Origin: JACDAV01 sp036556145
Lineage (GTDB): Bacteria > Chloroflexota > Limnocylindria > Limnocylindrales > CSP1-4
DNA length: 23,832 bases
Direction of reading: 5' to 3'
Assembly: GCA_036556145.1 (NCBI GenBank)
Contig: DATBKB010000056.1
Coordinates: 1 to 23,832 of the forward strand
Positions 14,158-20,920 of the stretch are shown piece after piece. Within the stretch, counting starts at the first letter, position 1, and each line of letters starts with the position of its first letter. The notes beneath the pieces are model-generated. The model ran no database searches, had not been told where the DNA came from, and saw only the letters and a program-made list of their open reading frames with translations. The translations under genes and the position numbers were made by a program.

Positions 14158-14189
14158 ACGCCTACCGCCGGGCCGGGGGCTCAGGCGTC
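14157..14189. terminator. Inverted repeat spanning both convergent stop codons
   Basis: GACGCCT (14157-14163) and AGGCGTC (14183-14189) pair perfectly and enclose a GC-rich 19-nt interior. The left arm begins at the last base of the fabG TAG, and the right arm covers the end of the dehydrogenase gene. No T-run is seen on either side. A bidirectional, U-tract-less terminator is the likely role. Confidence 0.45.
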
Positions 14190-15530
14190 GAGCGCGGCCA
14201 CGTCCTCGCGGGTGTCCTGCGCGACGCCGGTCGGCGGGCTGCCGACGGCCTCGTAGCGGTAGCCAAGCTCGCGCATCAGCGCCGGATCGAGGAGCCGGCG
14301 GCCGTCGATCACGATCGGCCGCGCCATCCGCCTGGCGAGCGACGGCCAGTCGAGCCTCGCGAATTCGGGCCACTCCGTCCCGATGACGCCGACGTCCGCG
14401 CCGTCGAGCGCCTCGGCGGCGCTGGCGACGACGTCCAGGTCCCGCAGCGCCGCCTTGGCGTTCGCGCCGGCCTGGGGATCGAACGCACGGACCGACGCCC
14501 CGCCGGCCAGGAGTCGAGCCGCGACACCGAGTGCGGGGGACTCGCGCACGTCATCCGTCCCGGCCTTGAACGCCAGGCCGAGCAGGCCGACGCGCCGGCC
14601 CGTCAGGCCGCCGGCCACCGCCGCGATCCGTTCCGCGAAGCGAGCCTGCTGCGCGGCGTTCGCGCTCGATGCCGCGATCGTGACGTCCATCGAGAGGCCG
14701 CGCGCCGCGCCGGCTGCAGCGAGTGCCTGGAGCTCCTTCGGCAGGCAGCTCCCGCCGAAGCCGAAGCTCGGCCGCAGGTACTGGCTGCCGATCCGGGGGT
14801 CGAGGGCGATCCCGCCGAGGACCTCATCGACGTCCGCGCCGTATTCCTCGCACAGCGAGGCGATCTCGTTGGCGAACGAGAGCTTCAGGGCGAGGAACGC
14901 GTTCGCGCCGTTCTTGATGAGCTCGGCGGCGGCGACCTCGACGATCAGCCGCGGCGCCTCGATCCCCGCGTAGAGCGACTCGACGACGGCAAGCGCATCG
15001 GGGTCGGCGCCGGAGAAGCGGCCGATGACGATCCGGCTCGGCCGCCGGAAGTCGTCGAGCGCGTTGCCCTGGCGGAGGAACTCGGGGTTGGCGAAGACAC
15101 GTCGGGCCGGTACGCCGGACCACTCGACGGCGAGCCGCGTGGACCCCGGCGGCACGGTGCTGCGGATGACCAGCGGCACCGTCCCCGCGAGGAACGGCGC
15201 CAGCGCGGTCAATGCCGACCGGAGCTGCGACAGGTCGCTGCGGCCGTTGCCGTCGATCGGCGTGCCGACGCAGACGAGCGCGACGCGGGCGTTGGGAACC
15301 GGCTCGGCGGAGGCCGAGAGCGCGCCGCTCGACACCGCGGCGGAGAGGGCTTCCGGGAGCCCGGCCTCGTGGATCGGCGGCACGCCGCGCTGGATCGCCT
15401 CGAGGCGGTCGGGCCGGATCTCGACGAGGTGGACGCGGTGGCCTCGCTCGGCCAGGCCGGCCGCCGTGACGAGGCCAACGTAGCCCCCGCCGACCACGAG
15501 AACCGGCTCGCCGCTCAGCACCGGAATCAT
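14181..15530 (-). CDS. UDP-glucose/GDP-mannose dehydrogenase family protein (probable UDP-glucose 6-dehydrogenase)
   Basis: NAD-dependent, two-step oxidation of a nucleotide sugar to its uronic acid, feeding surface polysaccharide. The 449-residue product has the Rossmann motif VVGGGYVGL (12-20), VGTP (88-91), the NPEFLRQGNALDDF block (148-161), the substrate-contacting Lys206 in ELIKNGANAF, and the catalytic Cys262 in FGFGGSCLPKEL. The C-terminal NAD-sugar domain begins near GLLGLAFKAGTDDVRESPA (about 315-333). ELIKNGANAF replaces the more common ELIKYxANAF. UDP-glucose is the most likely substrate, but UDP-N-acetylmannosamine or GDP-mannose cannot be excluded. The ATG at 15530 is supported by an extended -10 box that ends 8 nt upstream. 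Confidence 0.92.
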   Translation of the reverse strand: MIPVLSGEPVLVVGGGYVGLVTAAGLAERGHRVHLVEIRPDRLEAIQRGVPPIHEAGLPEALSAAVSSGALSASAEPVPNARVALVCVGTPIDGNGRSDLSQLRSALTALAPFLAGTVPLVIRSTVPPGSTRLAVEWSGVPARRVFANPEFLRQGNALDDFRRPSRIVIGRFSGADPDALAVVESLYAGIEAPRLIVEVAAAELIKNGANAFLALKLSFANEIASLCEEYGADVDEVLGGIALDPRIGSQYLRPSFGFGGSCLPKELQALAAAGAARGLSMDVTIAASSANAAQQARFAERIAAVAGGLTGRRVGLLGLAFKAGTDDVRESPALGVAARLLAGGASVRAFDPQAGANAKAALRDLDVVASAAEALDGADVGVIGTEWPEFARLDWPSLARRMARPIVIDGRRLLDPALMRELGYRYEAVGSPPTGVAQDTREDVAALDA

Positions 15531-15538
15531 CGCCGCGA

Positions 15539-15547
15539 AGCCTAGCA
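15539..15547 (-). promoter_or_regulatory. Extended -10 of the dehydrogenase gene (leaderless)
   Basis: On the minus strand this reads TGC-TAGGCT, with the box (15539-15544) ending 8 nt before the ATG. It is the exact mirror image of the box at 15589-15597 that serves the divergent LCP gene. Confidence 0.6.
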
Positions 15548-15588
15548 GCGAGCCGCCGGAGCGGCACCCGGCCGCGCCCCGGAGGCCG

Positions 15589-15597
15589 TGCTAGGCT
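15589..15597 (+). promoter_or_regulatory. Extended -10 of LCP gene 1 (leaderless)
   Basis: TGC-TAGGCT, with the box at 15592-15597 ending 7 nt before the ATG at 15605. Together with the mirrored box at 15539-15547 it forms a perfect 9-bp inverted repeat separated by 41 bp. Confidence 0.6.
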
Positions 15598-15604
15598 CGG
15601 CCGG

Positions 15605-16984
15605 ATGGGCTCCGAAACGATCGCGGGGCCGTGGCGGCGTCCGAGGCGCCGGGCCGGCGTCGCGACGTTCCTCTCGATGCTGTGGCCGGGTCTCGGGCAG
15701 TGGTATGCCGGCCGACCCCTTGCCGCCGTCCTGCAGGCCATTCCCGTGGCCATCGTCCTGCTCGTGGTCGCGATCTTCGTCCAGGGCGACATCCAGCGAC
15801 TCGCGATCCAGCTCTTCGACCCCGGCACGGCGCTGGCGATGCTCGCGCTCGTCGTCCTGCTCGGCGTCTGGCGGATCGTCTCGATGGTCCATGCCCATGT
15901 CGCCGCCGGCGGCCGGTCCGCGCTTCGCGGCGGGTCGCTCGCGGCGCTCGCCGTGCTCGTCGCAATCGCGATCGGCGGCCACGCGATCGCGGCGAGCGTC
16001 GCCCTTGACTTCTACGAGGCGGGTTCGCGGATCTTCGTCGCCGACCCGTTGACGCCCGGACCGGCGGCGACGCCGGACCCGGCCGTGACGCCGGCGCCCG
16101 GCGTGACGCCGGGACCGGCAACGCCGTCGCCGGCCCCGCAGTCCAACCGGATCAACGTCCTCCTCACCGGCGTCGACTCGTCGTCGATCCGGAGCCACTC
16201 GCTGACCGACACGCTGATCGTGGTCAGCATCGACCCGGACACCGGCGCGGTCGCGATGGTGAGCTTCCCGCGTGACATCGCCCGGTTCCCGCTGTGGGAC
16301 GGACGCCGCTTCAACGGCAAGATCAACGAGCTGATGACGTACGCGGCCGCGCGTCCCAAGCAGTTTCCTGACGGCGGCATCGGGACCGTCACGCGCGAGC
16401 TCGGCTTCCTGCTCGGCATCGACATCGACTACTACGCGGCGATCAACCTCGACGGGTTCGAGCGGCTCATCGACGAGGTCGGCGGCGTCACGATCGTCAA
16501 CGACCGGGCGATCAACGATCCTGCCTACGGCGGCTGGCACGACGGCCGCGTCGGCTTCCACCTTCCGGCCGGGACGCACCATCTCGACGGAGCGACGGCT
16601 CTCGCCTACGCGCGGTCGCGCAAGGGTGCCGGCGACAACGACTTCACCCGGGCCCGGCGCCAGCAGCAGCTCCTCGTGGCGCTGCGCAAGCGCCTGACCG
16701 AACCGGCGATGCTGCCGCGGCTGTCGGGCGTCCTCGACGCGGCCTCGAGGACCGTTTCGACGAATTTCCCGCCGGGGCGCCTGTCGGAGATGCTCGACGT
16801 CAGCGAGCGGATCAACGACGACGCCATCCGCCGCTACGTCCTCGGGCCGCCGTACGCGAAGCACCCGCCGACCAGCAGCACCGGCGGCATCTACACGCTC
16901 GCCCTCGACATGGACCGGCTCGCCAAGCTGTCGATCGATCTGTTCGGCGACGACAGCAGGTACGCCCAGCTCGGCTCGGGCTGA
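15605..16984 (+). CDS. LytR-CpsA-Psr (LCP) family protein with multi-TM N-terminus
   Basis: LCP enzymes transfer lipid-linked glycopolymers to peptidoglycan outside the membrane. The 459-residue product begins with a motif ATFLSMLWPGLGQWYAGRP (20-38), reminiscent of TM2-type membrane proteins. Three likely TM helices follow (about 41-60, 74-95 and 111-135), then a Pro/Thr/Ala linker (about 148-180) and the LCP domain (about 184-360). Key residues are visible: Asp202 in LTDTLIVVSID, Arg223 in SFPRD, and the arginines of NDFTRARRQQQ (345-355). Most LCP proteins have a single N-terminal TM, so three are unusual. An ATG directly behind a -10 box fixes the start. It ends convergent with the sugar-phosphate transferase. 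Confidence 0.92.
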   Translation: MGSETIAGPWRRPRRRAGVATFLSMLWPGLGQWYAGRPLAAVLQAIPVAIVLLVVAIFVQGDIQRLAIQLFDPGTALAMLALVVLLGVWRIVSMVHAHVAAGGRSALRGGSLAALAVLVAIAIGGHAIAASVALDFYEAGSRIFVADPLTPGPAATPDPAVTPAPGVTPGPATPSPAPQSNRINVLLTGVDSSSIRSHSLTDTLIVVSIDPDTGAVAMVSFPRDIARFPLWDGRRFNGKINELMTYAAARPKQFPDGGIGTVTRELGFLLGIDIDYYAAINLDGFERLIDEVGGVTIVNDRAINDPAYGGWHDGRVGFHLPAGTHHLDGATALAYARSRKGAGDNDFTRARRQQQLLVALRKRLTEPAMLPRLSGVLDAASRTVSTNFPPGRLSEMLDVSERINDDAIRRYVLGPPYAKHPPTSSTGGIYTLALDMDRLAKLSIDLFGDDSRYAQLGSG

Positions 16985-17013
16985 CGTCGACCCCGGGCGC
17001 AGTCGGCGAGTCG

Positions 17014-17029
17014 CCGGCCGCCCGGCCGG
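17014..17029. terminator. GC hairpin between convergent genes
   Basis: CCGGCCG (17014-17020) and CGGCCGG (17023-17029) form a perfect stem around a very short loop, in the 52-bp gap between LCP gene 1 and the sugar-phosphate transferase. A smaller dyad (17004-17016) abuts it. There is no T-run. Probably a bidirectional terminator. Confidence 0.4.
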
Positions 17030-17036
17030 TCCACGC

Positions 17037-18443
17037 TCAGCGGCCCTGGTGGAGCACGACCGCCGGGATCGTCCGGGCGATGATCTTGAGATCGAGCCAG
17101 AGCGACCAGCGGTCGATGTACTCGAGGTCGATCGCGACCCAGCGATCGAAGTCCGACTCGCGGCGCGCCGAGACCTGCCACAGCCCCGTCATGCCCGGCT
17201 TCATCGACAGCCGGCGGCGGTGCCAGATGTCGTAGCCGGCGACCTCCCGCGGCAGCGGCGGCCGCGGCCCGACGATGCTCATCTCGCCGCGCAGGACGTT
17301 CCACAGCTGGGGCAGCTCGTCGAGGCTCGTCCGGCGTAGCCACGCGCCGAGACGCGTCAGTCGCGGGTCGTGCGTCATCTTGAACGCGTGGCCGGTGACC
17401 TCGTTGAGCGCCTCGAGCTCGACGAGTCGCGACTCCGCATCGCGGCTCATCGTCCGGAACTTCAGGACCTGGAACGGGCGGCCGTGGAGGCCCATGCGCG
17501 TCTGCCGGAACAGGACAGGGCGGCCGTCGAGGACCACGATGGCCGCCGCGAGTCCCAGGAGCAGCGGGCTCAGCAGGATGATCGTGCCGCCGGCGAGAGC
17601 GATGTCGATGAGGCGCTTGAGGACGAGCCCGAGCGCCCGGTCCGGACCGTGGACGAACGACATCACCGGGATGCCTTCGAACTCCTCGACCCGGCCGGTC
17701 GTCAGCGCGAGCCCGAGGTCGTCGAGCGGCAGCCGCACGATGCGGCCTTCCTCCTCGCACAGCCGCACGATCGGCTCCACCAGGTGGAGCGACGCCGGCG
17801 GGAGGCAGATCGCGATCTCGTCGACGACCTCGCTGTGCAGGATCCGCTCGATGTCGCCGATCGTGCCAAGGACCGGCCGATCGCCCGCCGAGGCGCCGTT
17901 CGATTCGAGGCCGATGTGCCCCATGACCCGCAGCCCGAGCTCGCGGTGCCGCTCGACGCGATCGGCGAATGCCACCGCAGCCGGGCTCGTCCCGACCACG
18001 AGCATGAAACGGCTGTTCATGCCCTTCGTTCGCAGCCACGCGAAGAGACGGCGGAGGACGAGCCGCGAGATCAGCGTGACCGCGACCTGGGCCGGAAAGA
18101 GCAGCGCCAGGAATACCCGGCTGACGTCGGGGAGCTTGAGGAGGAACAGGGTCGCGAGTGAGGCGACTGCCAGGAGGACGCCGGCCCGGACCAGGTCGGC
18201 GAGCTCGCCCCGCAGCGTCCAGCGGCTTCGCAGCCGGTAGAGGCCGCAGAGCCACAGCACGGCCGGCCAGGCGATGCCGAACGCGGCCGCCGCGACGAGG
18301 GGATCGAGACCGGCCGATGCCCACGTCGTCACCCAGTCGGCACCGAACCGGCCGACCGAGATCGCGACGAACACGATCGCGGCGGTGACGCCGTCCGCCA
18401 GCACGAGGGCGAGCCTCAGGGCGGTGATGTGGCGGCGGATCAC
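17037..18443 (-). CDS. Polyprenyl-phosphate sugar-1-phosphate transferase (WbaP/PNPT family)
   Basis: Loads the first sugar-1-phosphate onto undecaprenyl phosphate at the inner membrane and so starts a glycan chain. From the GTG at 18443 it has 468 residues. Four N-terminal TM helices (about 10-32, 47-69, 86-103, 107-129) are followed by a Rossmann-like domain (about 145-215, VVGTSPAAVAF), a re-entrant or TM helix (280-305) and the catalytic domain. That domain holds KRLIDI (276-281), KFRTM (328-332), DELPQLWNVLRG (375-386), GPRP (392-395) and KPGMTGLWQV (415-424). An open frame continues upstream to 19286, but this reads through the promoter region and the divergent gene. The GTG has GGGAGGGAG 7 nt upstream. 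Galactose-1-P or glucose-1-P are the usual donors; this one is not predictable. Confidence 0.94.
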   Translation of the reverse strand: MIRRHITALRLALVLADGVTAAIVFVAISVGRFGADWVTTWASAGLDPLVAAAAFGIAWPAVLWLCGLYRLRSRWTLRGELADLVRAGVLLAVASLATLFLLKLPDVSRVFLALLFPAQVAVTLISRLVLRRLFAWLRTKGMNSRFMLVVGTSPAAVAFADRVERHRELGLRVMGHIGLESNGASAGDRPVLGTIGDIERILHSEVVDEIAICLPPASLHLVEPIVRLCEEEGRIVRLPLDDLGLALTTGRVEEFEGIPVMSFVHGPDRALGLVLKRLIDIALAGGTIILLSPLLLGLAAAIVVLDGRPVLFRQTRMGLHGRPFQVLKFRTMSRDAESRLVELEALNEVTGHAFKMTHDPRLTRLGAWLRRTSLDELPQLWNVLRGEMSIVGPRPPLPREVAGYDIWHRRRLSMKPGMTGLWQVSARRESDFDRWVAIDLEYIDRWSLWLDLKIIARTIPAVVLHQGR

Positions 18444-18569
18444 GGGCGCGCTCCCTCCCGGCGTCCTCCGGACGAACCGCCCCGAATGGTACCGCGCCGC
18501 GATGGTCCTCCCCGGAACCGGACGAACGTCCCACGGCCCCGATCCGGTGTCCTTCGGTATCGTCTGGGC
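18444..18569. promoter_or_regulatory. Divergent promoter region (sugar transferase / LCP gene 2)
   Basis: Minus strand: TACCAT (18486-18491) and the ribosome site GGGAGGGAG (18451-18459) give a conventional leader of about 35 nt for the transferase. Plus strand: TATCGT (18558-18563) ends 6 nt before the LCP ATG at 18570, so that mRNA is probably leaderless. The two divergent genes thus appear to use different initiation modes. Confidence 0.5.
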
Positions 18570-19721
18570 ATGTCCGGTGTTCGCCAGACCTGGTCGGGCA
18601 TGGACGGGCGGAGCCGCCTCGCGGCCGCGCTCGGGCTGGCGCTGCTCGCCATCGTCGTGGTCATCGGCGTCGCGGTCGCCGTGCTCGTCGCCGGTCAGCC
18701 GCGGAATCCGACGACCGGCGGGCCGGCCGCCTCCTCGCCACCTCCGGCCCCGAGCGACCCGTTGCTCCCGCCCACGCCGTCGCTCGCGCCGAGCCAGTCG
18801 ATCACCCCGACGCCGACCCCGTCGCCGACGCCTCGCGGCGCGGATCCGCTCCTCGGCACCGACGGACGGCTCACGGTCCTGCTCCTCGGCTCGGACTACC
18901 GGCCGTCCCACCCCGGCAACCGGACCGACGCGATCATGGTCGTCTCGATCGATCCGACGACCGGGCGAAGCGCCGCGTTCAGCATCCCCCGCGACACCGT
19001 CAACTTCCCGCTGCCGCGCTCGGGGACCTTCCGGGCGAAGGTGAACGGGATGCTGCCCCACCTCGAGCGAACGACGCGGGACGGCTACGTCGCGATGAAG
19101 CAGGCCGTGTCGCGGGCGTTCGATCTCGAGGTCGACCGCTACGTCTTCATCGGCTTCGCCGGCGTCAAGCAGCTCGTCACCGCGGTGGGCGGCGTCGACG
19201 TCACGCTCGACAAGGCGTACTACGACCCGTATTACTGGGTCACGAGCCGGCGCCAGGGCTGGGGCCTGCCGAAGGGCACGAGCCATCTCAACGGCACCGA
19301 GGCGCTGATCTTCGCCCGGAGCCGGAAGGGCGACAACGACTTCGGCCGCGCGCGCCGGCAGCAGATGCTCGTCATGGCCGCGCTCGACAAGGTCCGCACG
19401 CTCGGACCGTCGAAGCTGCCGCAGCTGCTGCGGATCGCCCGGAACACCGTCCGCACGGACCTGCCACTCGAGCGCGCCGGCGACCTCTACGACCTCTTCT
19501 CGACGGTCGAGCTCGACCGCGTCAAGCGCGTCGTGTTCGGGCCGCGGACCTACGCGACCGGATCGGCCGGCTCCTCGTTCGCGCTCAGGCTCGACGTGTG
19601 CCGCAGGTGGATCAAGGCGAACTTCCCGCCGGTCCGCCCGATGGGGCAGTGGCCCGACGCATCACAGGCGCCGGCGCCGGCGCCGAGCGCCACGCCGGGC
19701 CCGAGTCCCTCCGCGTCCTAG
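18570..19721 (+). CDS. LytR-CpsA-Psr (LCP) family protein
   Basis: Second probable glycopolymer-to-cell-wall transferase of the region, 383 residues. One N-terminal TM (about 16-42), a Pro/Ser/Thr linker (about 44-90), then the LCP domain (about 101-272). Motifs are Asp120 in RTDAIMVVSID, Arg141 in SIPRDTVNFPL, GGVDVTLDKAYYDP, and the arginines of NDFGRARRQQM (256-266). A C-terminal Pro/Ala/Ser-rich tail (about 360-383) follows. An open frame begins at 18429 within the transferase gene, but the ATG at 18570 directly behind a -10-like box gives the expected short cytosolic N-terminus. A further ATG at 18600 is possible. It shares the NDFxRARRQQ block with the LCP protein at 15605, so the two are paralogues flanking the initiating transferase. 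Confidence 0.93.
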   Translation: MSGVRQTWSGMDGRSRLAAALGLALLAIVVVIGVAVAVLVAGQPRNPTTGGPAASSPPPAPSDPLLPPTPSLAPSQSITPTPTPSPTPRGADPLLGTDGRLTVLLLGSDYRPSHPGNRTDAIMVVSIDPTTGRSAAFSIPRDTVNFPLPRSGTFRAKVNGMLPHLERTTRDGYVAMKQAVSRAFDLEVDRYVFIGFAGVKQLVTAVGGVDVTLDKAYYDPYYWVTSRRQGWGLPKGTSHLNGTEALIFARSRKGDNDFGRARRQQMLVMAALDKVRTLGPSKLPQLLRIARNTVRTDLPLERAGDLYDLFSTVELDRVKRVVFGPRTYATGSAGSSFALRLDVCRRWIKANFPPVRPMGQWPDASQAPAPAPSATPGPSPSAS

Positions 19722-19722
19722 G

Positions 19723-19773
19723 TTTCGCGCCCGGGTTTCGCGCCCGGGGGTTCCCGCCCGGGGGTTCCCCGCG
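19723..19773. repeat. Tandem 13-14-bp repeats after LCP gene 2
   Basis: TTTCGCGCCCGGG occurs twice head-to-tail (19723-19735, 19736-19748). It runs into two 14-bp units of the form GGGGGTTCCCSSCS (19746-19759, 19760-19773). Immediately downstream of the stop codon in the convergent intergenic gap. Confidence 0.65.
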
Positions 19774-19833
19774 ACGACGGTCACAGGTCGGCCAGGTCCC
19801 GCCGGGGAGCGCCAGCCCTGCCCGGGAAGCTTC

Positions 19834-19862
19834 GAAACCGCACGACGATTCCGAACGGTTTC
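19834..19862. terminator. Possible terminator hairpin between convergent genes
   Basis: GAAACCG (19834-19840) pairs with CGGTTTC (19856-19862) around a 15-nt loop. It lies between LCP gene 2 and the secreted protein gene. The loop is large and the stem short, so this is tentative. The rest of the gap holds repeats of TTCGCCGCGG at 19880 and 19900, plus a partial third at 19914. Confidence 0.3.
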
Positions 19863-19928
19863 TGGCGGGGCGCCGTCGGTTCGCCGCGGGGGACCGTCGT
19901 TCGCCGCGGCCGGTCGCCGCGGCAGCTC

Positions 19929-20849
19929 CTACTGGAACGTCCCGGCCTGGATGCGCCGGGCGAGGTCGTTCATCCACGCGACCATCGTCGGGTCGCGCCG
20001 CTGGTCGATCGTGTAGTTCACGTTCGACCACGTGTGGAACGCAATGCCCTTGGCGCCGAGGTACACGAAGCCCTCGCGGACCTGGCGGGCGAGGAGCGAC
20101 TCGCTCGGCCGCTGCTTCTTGTGGGTCGACGGCTTCAGGTACTTGTGCGTCTGGACCATGAGCCAGATCGGGCGGCCCGGCGTCACCGAGCTCACGACCG
20201 AGCGAACCCGCTTGTAGTGGGTCGGCCCCGTCGTCAGGTAGATCGTGTTCGAGCCCGTCGTCGTCTCGACCGGGTACCAGTCGACCATGACGATGTCGGC
20301 CATGCCGTTCGTGTACGGGTTGACGGACATCCCGAAGTGCGGGATGTCGCCCCACAGCCCGATGACCGGGTGGTTCGGGTCGGCGGCCTTGTAGGCGCTG
20401 TAGAGCGACCGGATCTCGGCCGCGGTGATCCCGACCCACGACGGTTCCTTCACCGAGAGGTAGCCGAACAGCGCGGGATGGGTCTTCACCGTGTTCACGA
20501 GCGCGGCGACGCGGCTCGGGTAGACGACGCCGGTCGTGTGATCGGCGGTCGTCGAGAAGAAGAGGATGACCTTGAGGTCGCAGAGCGCGGCCTGGTCGAG
20601 GTACGTCTTCGCGCTCGCGGCGCCGCCGACGTTCCGGATGACGTGCGTGAACCGGCCCGTGCAGATGCCGTTCTTGTTGGCGGCGAGATCCTCGGGCGGC
20701 GGGCCCTGGAGGATCATCGGCGTCGTGCGGCTGTAGGGCGTGACGACGCCCGTCGTCGCGGAGCTCGATCCGGCGAACAGGGCGGCCACGAGGCCGACCG
20801 TGACGACGAGGCCGAGGCGTCGCGTGCGGCGGGCAGTGAGCGTGCGCAT
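19929..20849 (-). CDS. Secreted TIM-barrel/glycoside-hydrolase-like protein
   Basis: Not assigned to a named family. The 306-residue product has a clear signal peptide: a basic start MRTLTARRTRRLG, a hydrophobic core to about 25, and GSSSATTG as a likely cleavage region near 28-33. The mature part shows a pattern of strands ending in acidic residues: LKVILFF (92-98), FGYLSVKEPSW (128-138), PVIGLWGDIP (161-170), ADIVMVDWYP (184-193), PIWLMVQTHKY (227-237) and KGIAFHTWS (268-276). This resembles a (beta/alpha)8 glycosidase with Glu135 and Asp190 as candidate catalytic acids. Cys63 and Cys90 could form a disulfide. The ATG at 20849 lies 9 nt after a -10-like GAGAAT. In this neighbourhood a glycan-trimming role is plausible but unproven. 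Confidence 0.8.
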   Translation of the reverse strand: MRTLTARRTRRLGLVVTVGLVAALFAGSSSATTGVVTPYSRTTPMILQGPPPEDLAANKNGICTGRFTHVIRNVGGAASAKTYLDQAALCDLKVILFFSTTADHTTGVVYPSRVAALVNTVKTHPALFGYLSVKEPSWVGITAAEIRSLYSAYKAADPNHPVIGLWGDIPHFGMSVNPYTNGMADIVMVDWYPVETTTGSNTIYLTTGPTHYKRVRSVVSSVTPGRPIWLMVQTHKYLKPSTHKKQRPSESLLARQVREGFVYLGAKGIAFHTWSNVNYTIDQRRDPTMVAWMNDLARRIQAGTFQ

Positions 20850-20858
20850 GTCGGGCCG

Positions 20859-20864
20859 ATTCTC
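20859..20864 (-). promoter_or_regulatory. -10-like box of the secreted protein gene (leaderless)
   Basis: GAGAAT on the minus strand ends 9 nt before the ATG at 20849. Same spacing as lysC (TAGAAT). No Shine-Dalgarno sequence is present. Confidence 0.45.
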
Positions 20865-20892
20865 CGGGCTGATCCGGGAGCGGAGAAACGGC

Positions 20893-20910
20893 CCGGAAGG
20901 TCCCTTCCGG
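20893..20910 (-). terminator. Hairpin terminator after the polymerase-like gene
   Basis: CCGGAAGG (20893-20900) and CCTTCCGG (20903-20910) form a perfect 8-bp inverted repeat, 10 nt downstream of the stop of the minus-strand gene that ends at 20921. On the minus strand a short T-run (TTT) follows a few nt later. Confidence 0.5.
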
Positions 20911-20920
20911 CGCCCGAAAG

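Noticed and set aside
18444..19286. Upstream extension of the sugar-1-phosphate transferase reading frame to about 749 residues
   Set aside because: The extra part is antisense to LCP gene 2, is Arg/Asp-rich and not protein-like, and a GTG with a good ribosome site at 18443 gives a normal N-terminus.
19723..19773. Short CRISPR-like array
   Set aside because: Units are 13-14 bp and directly adjacent, with no spacers and no cas genes.
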